In this document: in pieces, positions 1-6,068 of the stretch
Numbering within the stretch: position 1 is the stretch's first letter
Layout of the letters: each line of letters starts with the position of its first letter
Source: Chloroflexota bacterium
GTDB taxonomy: Bacteria; Chloroflexota; Dehalococcoidia; Plut-88900
Assembly (NCBI GenBank): GCA_022572865.1
Contig: JACZVB010000098.1
Coordinates: forward strand, 1-6,143
Reading direction: 5' to 3'
Length of the DNA: 6,143 nt
The notes under the pieces: generated by a model
Databases searched by the model: none
What the model saw: only the letters and a program-made list of their open reading frames with translations
Told to the model about the DNA's origin: nothing
Made by a program: the position numbers and the translations under genes

Positions 1-1156
1 CCTTCATTACCTGAGGCCCCTTGATGAGCAGCTCTCCCACCTCTCCCCTTGGAAGCTCCCGGCCCCCTGCCTCCGAGTCGACCACCTTCTCCTCGGTGTC
101 GGCCAGGGCAGGGCCGATGGACCCGCTGCGACGGCGCTCGGGCTCGAGGTAATCGAGGTTGGTTATCGGCGATGTCTCCGTCAGGCCATAGCCCTGGATG
201 GTGGGGATGCCGGTGAGTCCCTCCAGGCGTTGCTGGAGCTCTTCCGACAGGGGCGCCGCGCCGGAGATGCAGACCCGCATGGAGGAGAGGTCGTACTTCT
301 CGATGTCCGGGACCTGGGTAATAAGCAGGATCACGGGCGGAACGGTGACGAGCATGGTCACCCGGTGCCGGGAGCACAGAGCGAGGAACTGCTCCATGTC
401 GAAGCGGGCCATGTGTACCTGGGTTGCCCCCGATGCGATGGCCGCGTTCATCAGGACGGTCATCCCGTAGCTGTGGAACAGGGGTAGGTGGACCAGGACG
501 ACGTCCTCCTCCCTCATGACCGAGGCCTCCCCGGGCCGGTTGAGGAACTGTTCCAGGTTGCTGGTCAGGTTGAAGTGGGTGAGCATTACGCCCTTGGGAA
601 GGCCCGTGGTGCCACTGGAGGAGGGTAGGACGGCCAGGTCTTCCATTGGGTCGATACTAACCCGCGGAGGTGCTGGCCGGTGATTGGACAGCAGCTCTTC
701 CAGGGACAGATCGGTGCCGCTGGCCTCGCCGATGACGATCACGGTCTCGAGCTCGGGGAGCTCGCCTCTGGCGGCCTGGACCACGGGAAGCAGTGCCTGG
801 TGCACGATAATCACCTTTGCCCCGGCGTTTCCAAGCTGGTGGGCCAGCTCCCTTTCCCGATATGCAGCGTTTACCGGAGTGACTGTGGCTCCGGCTTTGA
901 TTATCCCGAAGAAACCGATGATGAACTCGGGGCAGTTGGGGGCGAAAAGGCCCACACGGTCGGCTTTCTCCACCCCCAGGCCCGTCAGGGCCGCGGCGAG
1001 CCTGTCGCTCTTCTCATCGAGCTGAGAGAAGGTGAACTCACGCTCGCCATCGATCACCGCGACCTTATGGGGCAGGCGGCTGGCGGCCTGACTCAGCACC
1101 TCCCAGAGGGGATATACCTTGTATGGCGCTATAGACGCACGTGCTCCTGGGGGCAT
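1..1156 (-). CDS. AMP-forming acyl-CoA synthetase (long/medium-chain fatty acid-CoA ligase type), C-terminus cut by window edge
   Basis: Adenylate-forming enzyme that would activate a carboxylic acid with ATP to an acyl-AMP and then load it onto CoA in the cytoplasm. My translation of the minus strand gives 385 uninterrupted residues. Visible motifs are the P-loop SSSGTTGLPKG (about 179-189), the HLPLFHSYG segment (223-231), the ISGAAPLS stretch (297-304), the adenine-binding GYGLTET (322-328) and the start of the GELLIKGPQVM motif (374-384). The remaining C-terminal part, with the expected STGD aspartate and the mobile domain carrying the catalytic lysine, lies left of base 1. The ATG at 1154-1156 is preceded by AGGAG (1163-1167) with a 6-base spacer, which supports this start. 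Substrate cannot be read from the sequence: fatty acid, aryl acid or other acids are all possible. The family call is secure; the exact specificity is not. Confidence 0.93.
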   Translation of the reverse strand, partial: MPPGARASIAPYKVYPLWEVLSQAASRLPHKVAVIDGEREFTFSQLDEKSDRLAAALTGLGVEKADRVGLFAPNCPEFIIGFFGIIKAGATVTPVNAAYRERELAHQLGNAGAKVIIVHQALLPVVQAARGELPELETVIVIGEASGTDLSLEELLSNHRPAPPRVSIDPMEDLAVLPSSSGTTGLPKGVMLTHFNLTSNLEQFLNRPGEASVMREEDVVLVHLPLFHSYGMTVLMNAAIASGATQVHMARFDMEQFLALCSRHRVTMLVTVPPVILLITQVPDIEKYDLSSMRVCISGAAPLSEELQQRLEGLTGIPTIQGYGLTETSPITNLDYLEPERRRSGSIGPALADTEEKVVDSEAGGRELPRGEVGELLIKGPQVMK

Positions 1157-1190
1157 TCTTCTCTCCTGCTTAGAAATTATCTCAAAAGGT

Positions 1191-1306
1191 GGTTCGACCC
1201 TTCGGCCTTGCTCAGGACAGGCAGGCTCACCACGAACGGAAGAGGTTACATTTCCCGCTCGTCCTGAGCTTGTCCCGATACTCGGGACTTGTCGAAGGAT
1301 GACGAA
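1191..1306. repeat. Compound intergenic inverted repeat with nested palindrome
   Basis: Two arms face each other in the gap between the threonine synthase stop and the acyl-CoA synthetase start. GCTCAGGAC (1210-1218) is the exact complement of GTCCTGAGC (1261-1269), and CCTTCG (1199-1204) pairs with CGAAGG (1293-1298). The left arm also has its own outer pair, GTTCG (1192-1196) with CGAAC (1233-1237). The right arm is interrupted by a perfect 7-bp-stem palindrome, GTCCCGA-TAC-TCGGGAC (1272-1288), flanked by a repeated CTTGTC (1269-1274 and 1288-1293), as if about 19 bases had been inserted or duplicated. Similar CTGAGCTTGTCGAAGG-type repeats occur scattered between genes in many bacterial genomes. 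No second copy was seen in this window. It may also help end threonine synthase transcripts, although no T-run follows it. Confidence 0.6.
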
Positions 1307-1344
1307 TGCTGCTGCGGGCCGTTTTGAGATAGTTGCTCAGTCCC

Positions 1345-1373
1345 TAGTATCTGTTGGTAGAGGGTTATGTCAC
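1345..1373 (-). promoter_or_regulatory. Possible sigma-70-type promoter for the acyl-CoA synthetase gene
   Basis: Read on the minus strand, GTGACA (1368-1373, five of six matches to TTGACA) and GATACT (1345-1350, four of six to TATAAT) are separated by exactly 17 bases. Transcription would start near 1338 and give a leader of roughly 180 bases that runs through the inverted repeat at 1191-1306. This is pattern matching only. A GC-rich genome will contain such matches by chance, and the organism's promoter consensus is unknown. Confidence 0.3.
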
Positions 1374-1414
1374 GTCCCTGACCTGGAGAGGCCATGATAC
1401 ACCACACCAGCAAT

Positions 1415-2545
1415 CTATAAGGGTGGCACGTCTTTAAGGCCGAAACCGGTTACCGGAATCAGCACCGTGTCACCCTTCTGGATGGCGCCCGTCTCCATCA
1501 GCGCCTCGAGTCCGGCGAAGGCGGCGGCGGAGGTGGGCTCGCAGTAGACCCCCTCCCTCTCGGCCAGCAACCTCTGCCATCGCAGGATCGCGTGATCGGC
1601 GACGGCCGCGGCTGCCCCCTGAGCGGACCGAAGGACATGCAGCACCTCTTGCTTTCTGGGAGGGTCGCCCACGGAGATGCCCCCGGCGATGGTCCGGGCC
1701 CCCGGGCCTGGGGCCCAATCTATATCCCTGTAGGCCGCTACGATGGGCATCACGGCCTCAGCCTGTACCAGGTGAAGCCTGGGAAGAGTGGCGACCCGCC
1801 CGGCCCCTTGCAGCTCCTGAAAGCCTTTCCAGGTGCCTATGAACAGGGAGCCGTTGCCCACGGGCATGACCATGTGCTGCGGGAGCTCGGGCCCGAACTG
1901 GGCCGAGACCTCATAGGCAAAGGCCTTGGTCCCCTCGATGAAGTAGGGGCTAAGGTTGTGAGATGCGTACACCAGGGAGTTCTCGCTGCAGTATTCCTCC
2001 GCGGCCTGGGAGGCCGCTTCCCTGGGGCCTTCTATCAGGTGGGTCTCGCCGCCGTACACCCTGATCTGCTGGATCTTGGCCGCCGGGGCGCTGGACGGCA
2101 CAAATATGTGGGCCTTGATCCCGCTCCGAGCGGCGTAGGCGGCGATGGATGCCCCGGCGTTTCCCGAGGAGTCCTCCACGATCTCATCCACCCCCAACTC
2201 TTTCGCCATGGATAGCATGATGGCAGTGCCACGGTCCTTGAAGGAGCCGGTCGGGTTTATGAACTCCAGCTTGGCGTGCAACCTTGCCAGCCCGAGAATC
2301 TCACCCACAGCGGATAACGTGACGCAGGGAGTGTTGCCCTCGCCCAGGGACACGAAGGAACCGGAATGGTGAATGGGCAATGGTATGGGGCCCCCGATCC
2401 AGCCCGGCGGCTGGGGCCCGGCTGGGGCCTGGACCCCCAGGTATTCTACGGTCAACGGCGATTTGCACTCGCCACATCGCAAAGCAACCATATCCAGGGG
2501 ATAGGAGGCCCTGCACCTGGTGCATTTCAAGAGCGTTTGAGACAT
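1415..2545 (-). CDS. thrC: Threonine synthase, PLP-dependent, with N-terminal zinc ribbon
   Basis: Converts O-phosphohomoserine to threonine plus phosphate, the last step of threonine synthesis, in the cytoplasm. The 376 residues start with a zinc-ribbon pattern (Cys8, Cys11, Cys24, Cys27). The fold-type II PLP core follows: NPTGSFKDRGT with the Schiff-base lysine at about 103, the SSGNAGAS cofactor loop (126-133), the glycine-rich VGNGS phosphate-binding loop (229-233), CEPTSAA (335-341) and TGFGLKD (366-372) near the C-terminus. Length suits the short bacterial/archaeal threonine synthases. The ATG at 2543-2545 is the earliest possible start: an upstream ATG (2558-2560) is followed at once by an in-frame TAG. 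A weak AGG lies 8 bases upstream. The gene diverges from ridA. Related PLP lyases (threonine dehydratase, diaminopropionate lyase) share the fold, but the zinc ribbon and SFKDRGT favour threonine synthase. Confidence 0.9.
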   Translation of the reverse strand: MSQTLLKCTRCRASYPLDMVALRCGECKSPLTVEYLGVQAPAGPQPPGWIGGPIPLPIHHSGSFVSLGEGNTPCVTLSAVGEILGLARLHAKLEFINPTGSFKDRGTAIMLSMAKELGVDEIVEDSSGNAGASIAAYAARSGIKAHIFVPSSAPAAKIQQIRVYGGETHLIEGPREAASQAAEEYCSENSLVYASHNLSPYFIEGTKAFAYEVSAQFGPELPQHMVMPVGNGSLFIGTWKGFQELQGAGRVATLPRLHLVQAEAVMPIVAAYRDIDWAPGPGARTIAGGISVGDPPRKQEVLHVLRSAQGAAAAVADHAILRWQRLLAEREGVYCEPTSAAAFAGLEALMETGAIQKGDTVLIPVTGFGLKDVPPL

Positions 2546-2640
2546 TCCCTGAACCTACATTGTTTCTTCGCTGCACACCATTAGATTGGCGGCAGCACGA
2601 AATAGCGATATCGGCCTTCATTCGTTATATGGACTCTGGC

Positions 2641-2669
2641 ATTATATGGAATGTGGGCGTCGCCCGTAA
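2641..2669 (-). promoter_or_regulatory. Possible promoter of threonine synthase (perfect -10, poor -35)
   Basis: The minus strand reads TATAAT at 2641-2646, a perfect -10 box, about 95 bases upstream of the threonine synthase start. At 17-base spacing the -35 position (2664-2669) reads TTACGG, which matches TTGACA only at its first two bases, and other spacings are no better. The site could need an activator, or the match may be chance in a locally AT-rich patch. A 9-base direct repeat, TTATATGGA (2625-2633 and 2642-2650), overlaps it. Confidence 0.35.
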
Positions 2670-2711
2670 GGAAAGGGGCCCAGACAACATTGGCAACTTG
2701 GTCGGTCTCCG

Positions 2712-2723
2712 AGTTGCACAACT
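2712..2723. promoter_or_regulatory. Short inverted repeat, possible operator upstream of ridA
   Basis: AGTTG (2712-2716) and CAACT (2719-2723) form perfect 5-base arms around a 2-base centre in the thrC-ridA divergent gap. The site overlaps a weak plus-strand promoter-like pair, TTGCAC (2714-2719) and TAGTAT (2738-2743), with 18-base spacing. Arms this short arise often by chance, so this is only a candidate. Confidence 0.2.
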
Positions 2724-2752
2724 GGCGTGTGCTCCGCTAGTATGTCACCGAC

Positions 2753-2773
2753 CTTCGGGCCCCGGGGCCGAAG
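2753..2773. other. GC-rich hairpin in the presumed ridA leader
   Basis: CTTCGG (2753-2758) is complementary to CCGAAG (2768-2773), and the intervening bases are CCCC facing GGGG with one extra G. The whole 21-base element is thus a near-perfect palindrome with a single bulge. It ends 54 bases before the ridA start codon. No T-run follows on the plus strand, so it is not a typical intrinsic terminator. It could act as a leader structure or a protein site. Confidence 0.35.
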
Positions 2774-2827
2774 TGAAAAAGACCCTACAGGGCCGTCGGT
2801 ACACTTGCGACTTATGGAGAAAGAGAT

Positions 2828-3211
2828 ATGCCTAAAAAAGAGGTGATCAACGTCGATATGGCCAGCCCCAATCCCCGTCTATCCCCGGCCACCAGGTTCG
2901 GGAATCTGGTATTCGTATCGGGGCAGACGGGCACCCATCCGGTGACCGGCGAGCTTGGCAATGGCGTGCGAGAGCAGACCCGCTACACCATTGAAAGGAT
3001 CAAGATGGTTCTCGAGGCGGCGGGCACCTCTCTGGACAACGTGCTGACCGTGACCACCTATCTAACCAAGAGGGAGGACCTGGACGAGTATAACGACGAA
3101 TATGGTAAGTACTTTTCTGCCAACAAACCCGCCAGGGCCACTATGGAGGTGATGTTGAACCGCCCCGAGCTGCTTGTGGAGATAGTGGTCACCGCCTGCA
3201 TCCCCGATTAG
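2828..3211 (+). CDS. ridA: RidA/YjgF/UK114-family enamine/imine deaminase
   Basis: Small cytoplasmic protein of 127 residues, the usual family length; members form homotrimers. Characterised RidA proteins hydrolyse reactive 2-aminoacrylate and other enamine/imine intermediates made by PLP enzymes, yielding 2-ketoacids and ammonia. FVSGQTG (29-35), the PARAT segment with the key arginine at about 103 and a conserved-type glutamate at about 118 (LLVEIVVTACIP) are present, so deaminase activity is plausible. The N-terminal GPYSQ-like motif of classical RidA is replaced by LSPATR (18-23), so the tyrosine found there in Escherichia coli RidA is absent. GGAGA (2816-2820) lies 7 bases before the ATG and supports the start. 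The gene diverges from threonine synthase and converges on the LLM oxidoreductase with a 65-bp gap. It could belong to a divergent RidA subfamily. Confidence 0.9.
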   Translation: MPKKEVINVDMASPNPRLSPATRFGNLVFVSGQTGTHPVTGELGNGVREQTRYTIERIKMVLEAAGTSLDNVLTVTTYLTKREDLDEYNDEYGKYFSANKPARATMEVMLNRPELLVEIVVTACIPD

Positions 3212-3276
3212 CGGTCACACATGGGCAACTTCCCCGACGGCAGAGATGGGCCTCAGGCCAGCGAGGGGTTTATACC

Positions 3277-4278
3277 TTAGCGCAGCCTGGGAAGTACCTC
3301 CTCGCCCAGGAGGCGCAGGCTCTTCATGGCTACCTCGGAGTCCATCCCCGGCCACTGGCACTCGACGATTATGTAGTTGAACCCCAGCTCCTGATATCGC
3401 TTGATCTCCCGGACGCAGGTGTCGGGGCTCCCGATGATGAAGCGGTCCTTAGCCAGCTCCTCGAAGGGCATATCGAACCGGTCGCCAGGCGGTAGCTCCT
3501 TGTCCTGGCCCTGTTTCGAATATGCTTTGTACCGTCCTCCCAGAAAGGGCCGGCACAGCTCGAAGGCCTCCTCGTCGGTCTCGGCCACGTAGGTGTCCTT
3601 TATCACGGCGATGTCCCCGGGGGCAGGGGCCTCTGCTTCGGACAGTGCGTCTTTGTAGATGGCTATCTGCTCCTTCAGGGTGGAGAACACAGCGTGGGGG
3701 CTGGCGTACAGGACGGCGCCCGTCCGGGCTGCCCGGCGCACAGCCGGGTGATTGTTGGCTGCGATCCATACGGGTGGGTGTGGTTTCTGCATGGGCCGGG
3801 CCGTCGGCACCACATCGTCTAAAGAGAAGTGCTTGCCGTGGTAGGTTACGCGATCATCGGTCCAGAGTTTCTTGATGATCTCCAACGACTCATTGAACCG
3901 TGCCACCCGGTCCCGTCTTTCGATGCCGAAGGCACGGAACTCCTCTTCCTCGTAGCCAAGGCCCACGCCGAAGATGAAGCGGCCATTGCAGATGGTGTCC
4001 AGGGTGGCGACCTGCTCGGCCACGTCGACGGGATGGAGGAGGGGCAGGAGCAGGATGCCTGTTCCCAGCCACATGTCGCCGGCCTCGGCGGCAAGGCGGC
4101 CCAAAAGGGGCAGTGGCTGGAGTATCTGGAGAGGGTGGCTGAGGTAGTGCTGACCTATCAGCACACAATCGAATCCGTAGTCCCGGGCCATGCGGGTCTG
4201 CTCGAGCAATCCCTCGAGCAGGGGACGGATGGGCCTGTTGGCCGGGTACTCGCTTCCCAGTTCCAGGCCTATTTTCAT
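3277..4278 (-). CDS. LLM-class (luciferase-like) flavin- or F420-dependent oxidoreductase
   Basis: Probable cytoplasmic TIM-barrel oxidoreductase of the bacterial-luciferase superfamily, using reduced FMN or coenzyme F420. The 333 residues show family hallmarks: an N-terminal MKIGLELG strand, the GTGILLLPLLHPVDVAEQVATLD region (about 72-94), the highly typical GRFIFGVGLGY followed by EEEFRAFG (99-118), PHPPVWIAAN (166-175) and the C-terminal IIGSPDTCVREIKRYQELGF (281-300). An ATG 78 bases upstream (4354-4356) is in frame. The internal ATG at 4276-4278 was chosen because it has a strong GGGAGGAG site 6 bases upstream and the homologous fold begins there. The substrate is not readable: monooxygenase and F420-dependent dehydrogenase members look alike. 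Third codon positions are strongly GC-biased (24 of the first 30 codons). It converges with ridA and diverges from the hydrolase. Confidence 0.9.
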   Translation of the reverse strand: MKIGLELGSEYPANRPIRPLLEGLLEQTRMARDYGFDCVLIGQHYLSHPLQILQPLPLLGRLAAEAGDMWLGTGILLLPLLHPVDVAEQVATLDTICNGRFIFGVGLGYEEEEFRAFGIERRDRVARFNESLEIIKKLWTDDRVTYHGKHFSLDDVVPTARPMQKPHPPVWIAANNHPAVRRAARTGAVLYASPHAVFSTLKEQIAIYKDALSEAEAPAPGDIAVIKDTYVAETDEEAFELCRPFLGGRYKAYSKQGQDKELPPGDRFDMPFEELAKDRFIIGSPDTCVREIKRYQELGFNYIIVECQWPGMDSEVAMKSLRLLGEEVLPRLR

Positions 4279-4591
4279 GGCTGACTCCTCCCAGATATTA
4301 ACCGCCTCGGTACGGCTCCGGTACGATCGGGTCAAAGGTCTTCCCTGGACGGGCATCTACGTGACGCCATCCTGTCCCTGCCGACTGGAAGCCCAGTGAC
4401 AGATTCGATTGTACGCCCACCTCAAGGTATTTGCAGCCTGAGAGATGGGTTGGTAAGATCAAGGCGATGTTTGTCCGTGTTCCTTGTTGAGACTACCATG
4501 GCCCTGGTCGAGGATAATGCTGTGGTTGCGTCCAGGCAGCTTGATATGGGGAATTCCGGGTTGGATTACAGGGTGTCATTGAAAAGATATT
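4279..4591. other. Divergent intergenic region between LLM oxidoreductase and hydrolase
   Basis: No convincing gene is seen in these 313 bases. The open frame at 4396-4599 (plus) has no ribosome site and no recognisable content, and it overlaps the hydrolase start out of frame. The region should carry promoters for both flanking genes. The best plus-strand elements are TTGAGA (4487-4492, five of six to the -35 consensus) and GATAAT (4513-4518, five of six to the -10), but their 20-base spacing is longer than normal. No convincing hairpin or repeat was noted. Confidence 0.5.
4285..4292 (-). promoter_or_regulatory. Strong ribosome binding site fixing the start of the LLM oxidoreductase
   Basis: The minus strand reads GGGAGGAG, then 6 bases, then the ATG at 4276-4278. 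This is the best Shine-Dalgarno match found at any start codon in the window. It argues against the upstream in-frame ATG at 4354-4356, which would add 26 residues that do not resemble the fold. Confidence 0.75.
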
Positions 4592-5410
4592 ATGTCTGAG
4601 TGGACACTGGCTCACGCCTACGAATTCCAGGGGCAGACCGTCCGTTACGATATTCGCGGCGACGGACCACCGCTTGTTCTTGTCCACGGGACTCCTTTCT
4701 CGTCTTTTATCTGGAGACATCTCATTCCCCGCCTGGCGGATAAATGGAGGGTCTATTTCTACGACCTGTTGGGCTACGGGCAGTCTGAGATGCGAGATCA
4801 TCAAGATGTTTCACTCGGGGTGCAAAATCAAGTGCTGGCGTGCCTTCTAGACCATTGGAAACTCGAGGCGCCTCGAATTGTTGGTCACGACTTTGGCGGG
4901 ACGACGGTACTCCGTACTCACATCGTTGGGAATCGTGATTTTGAGAAGATAATTCTCATTGACCCGGTGGCACTGTCGCCTTGGGGGAGTCCGTTCTTCG
5001 CTCACGTAAACAAGAATGAAACTGCCTTTCAGGGCATGCCCGGTTACATCCATGAGGCTATTGTCACTGCGTATGTTCGGGGTGCAACATACCGCACGAT
5101 GTCTGACGAGACCTTACAAGGGATCCTGCATCCGTGGCTGAGCGAGTCCGGTCGCAACGCCTTCTATCGTCAAATTGCACAGGCTGATAAGCGGTTCACG
5201 GATGAAATTGAACCGAAATACGGGGGCATCACCCGGCCGGTCTTGATCGCCTGGGGAGAGGAGGACGAATGGATCCCGATCGAGACGGGGAGACGCCTAC
5301 ATAATGCGATTTCGGGATCGAGCTTCGTTCCGATCCCTAAGGCTGGACACCTGGTACAAGAAGATGAGCCTGACGCGCTGCTTGAAGTAATCGAAGAGTT
5401 TTTTGGCTGA
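4592..5410 (+). CDS. Alpha/beta hydrolase with Asp nucleophile (haloalkane dehalogenase / epoxide hydrolase-like)
   Basis: Cytoplasmic alpha/beta-hydrolase fold protein of 272 residues with no signal peptide. HGTP (32-35) is the oxyanion-hole motif. DLLGYGQSE (58-66) follows strand 4, and GHDFGG (98-103) carries an aspartate at about 100 where esterases have serine. WGEEDEWIP (221-229) supplies the likely acid (Asp225), and AGHLVQEDEP (251-260) the catalytic histidine (His253). Residues about 130-205 form the cap. An Asp nucleophile is the hallmark of haloalkane dehalogenases, fluoroacetate dehalogenases and epoxide hydrolases, all working through an alkyl-enzyme ester. The tryptophan after the nucleophile and the Asn of HGNP, both halide-stabilising in many haloalkane dehalogenases, are Phe and Thr here, so true dehalogenase activity is uncertain. 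An in-frame TGA at 4580-4582 makes this ATG the first usable start, although the ribosome site is weak. Codon use is less GC-biased than in the LLM gene. Confidence 0.88.
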   Translation: MSEWTLAHAYEFQGQTVRYDIRGDGPPLVLVHGTPFSSFIWRHLIPRLADKWRVYFYDLLGYGQSEMRDHQDVSLGVQNQVLACLLDHWKLEAPRIVGHDFGGTTVLRTHIVGNRDFEKIILIDPVALSPWGSPFFAHVNKNETAFQGMPGYIHEAIVTAYVRGATYRTMSDETLQGILHPWLSESGRNAFYRQIAQADKRFTDEIEPKYGGITRPVLIAWGEEDEWIPIETGRRLHNAISGSSFVPIPKAGHLVQEDEPDALLEVIEEFFG

Positions 5411-5543
5411 CGTGCAAACCGGGGTTAAATCTAACTAGGGCGTGAATGTCAAGAGTTCCATAAGCTTCGCAGCATCATATGCCCCTGGCGGTGCTGTCCT
5501 TGTGGCGGGGGATTCGGGAGATGTCAGGCCAAGAAGGGGACGT

Positions 5544-5843
5544 TTATCGGTCGTCGGGTGTCTCTTGCGTCTTGGCCCGTTGGATTATCTCCTGTATATT
5601 ATCCCGGTGTTGCTGCTCCTGACTGGCTATGACCATTTTGACGATATAGTAGACGGGCCACACGACTGCCAAACCCCAGGAAACCGCTATGAGCGCGCCT
5701 GCCCAACCGCTGAAGCCGAAGTTGAACAGCACGATTCCCCCCGCGGCCACGAGGACACTCTCTAGCATAAACATGCTGGTCAGGCTGATATGCATCTTGT
5801 GTTTATTCTCTTTGCCGCTCTTCCATGACGTGTGTTGGGACAC
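5544..5843 (-). CDS. Small two-helix membrane protein of unknown function
   Basis: I do not recognise the family. The frame encodes up to 99 residues from a GTG (5841-5843), or 83 from an ATG at 5793-5795. Neither start has a clear ribosome site. An in-frame TAG lies upstream with no ATG between. The N-terminus is basic and hydrophilic. Two hydrophobic helices follow (about 22-42 and 47-69), separated by a short glycine/serine-containing turn, so both ends probably lie on the same side of the membrane. The C-terminal 30 residues are charged and likely helical (SQEQQHRDNIQEIIQRAKTQ, about 74-93). This ordered layout argues for a real gene rather than a chance frame. It converges on the hydrolase with a 133-bp gap in which no clear terminator was seen. 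Confidence 0.55.
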   Translation of the reverse strand: MSQHTSWKSGKENKHKMHISLTSMFMLESVLVAAGGIVLFNFGFSGWAGALIAVSWGLAVVWPVYYIVKMVIASQEQQHRDNIQEIIQRAKTQETPDDR

Positions 5844-5980
5844 CGCACAAGGGTCTAGGGGGAAACCCTGATGGTGGACCTAAGGATACAATATGTAAAG
5901 CTTTTAGGGCGACCTTTATTTTGCAGCTCAGCCGTCCAACCACAGGTTCTAATTCCAAGACCGCCTCAGATTAACTTGTA

Positions 5981-5991
5981 AGGTGACACCT
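5981..5991. promoter_or_regulatory. Perfect 11-base palindrome
   Basis: AGGTG-A-CACCT is a perfect inverted repeat with a single central base. It lies at the left edge of the two-strand open stretch, 55 bases before the GC-rich hairpin at 6046-6068. It could be a regulator site or part of an RNA fold. Chance is not excluded for arms of five bases. Confidence 0.2.
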
Positions 5992-6045
5992 CACGGTAAT
6001 TGCCACATCTGGCCTTCTGGAAAGTTCACGAATTGGACGGGGACT

Positions 6046-6068
6046 TGGGGGAGGCTCAAACTCCCCCA
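6046..6068. other. Strong GC-rich hairpin
   Basis: TGGGGGAG (6046-6053) pairs perfectly with CTCCCCCA (6061-6068) around the 7-base loop GCTCAAA. This eight-pair stem is mostly G-C, so it should be stable as RNA from either strand. No T-run follows on either strand, so it does not look like a standard intrinsic terminator. It is the strongest simple hairpin I found in the window. Confidence 0.55.

Noticed and set aside
1176..1181. GATAAT on the minus strand as a -10 box for the acyl-CoA synthetase
   Set aside because: It lies about 20 bases from the start codon, so transcription would begin at or inside the ribosome site, and there is no matching -35.
680..1267. 195-residue plus-strand open frame
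   Set aside because: Lies antisense to the acyl-CoA synthetase, whose motifs are clear. Long antisense frames are expected in GC-rich coding DNA, and the translation has no recognisable domain.
1592..2215. 207-residue plus-strand open frame
   Set aside because: Antisense to threonine synthase. It is Gly/Pro/His-rich with no motifs and no ribosome site that sets it apart.
3249..3259. GGCC-TCA-GGCC hairpin between the convergent ridA and LLM genes, as a shared terminator
   Set aside because: The stem is only 4 bp and no T-run follows on either strand.
3829..4284. 151-residue plus-strand open frame
   Set aside because: Antisense to the LLM oxidoreductase, whose motifs cover the same bases. 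No domain is seen.
4279..4356. 26-residue N-terminal extension of the LLM oxidoreductase
   Set aside because: The internal ATG at 4276-4278 has a strong Shine-Dalgarno site and begins at the conserved fold. The extension looks non-coding.
4396..4599. 67-residue plus-strand frame ahead of the hydrolase, possible leader peptide
   Set aside because: No ribosome site, no recognisable content, and it overlaps the hydrolase start out of frame.
5442..5765. 107-residue plus-strand frame downstream of the hydrolase
   Set aside because: Mostly antisense to the better-structured small membrane protein, with no ribosome site or motif.
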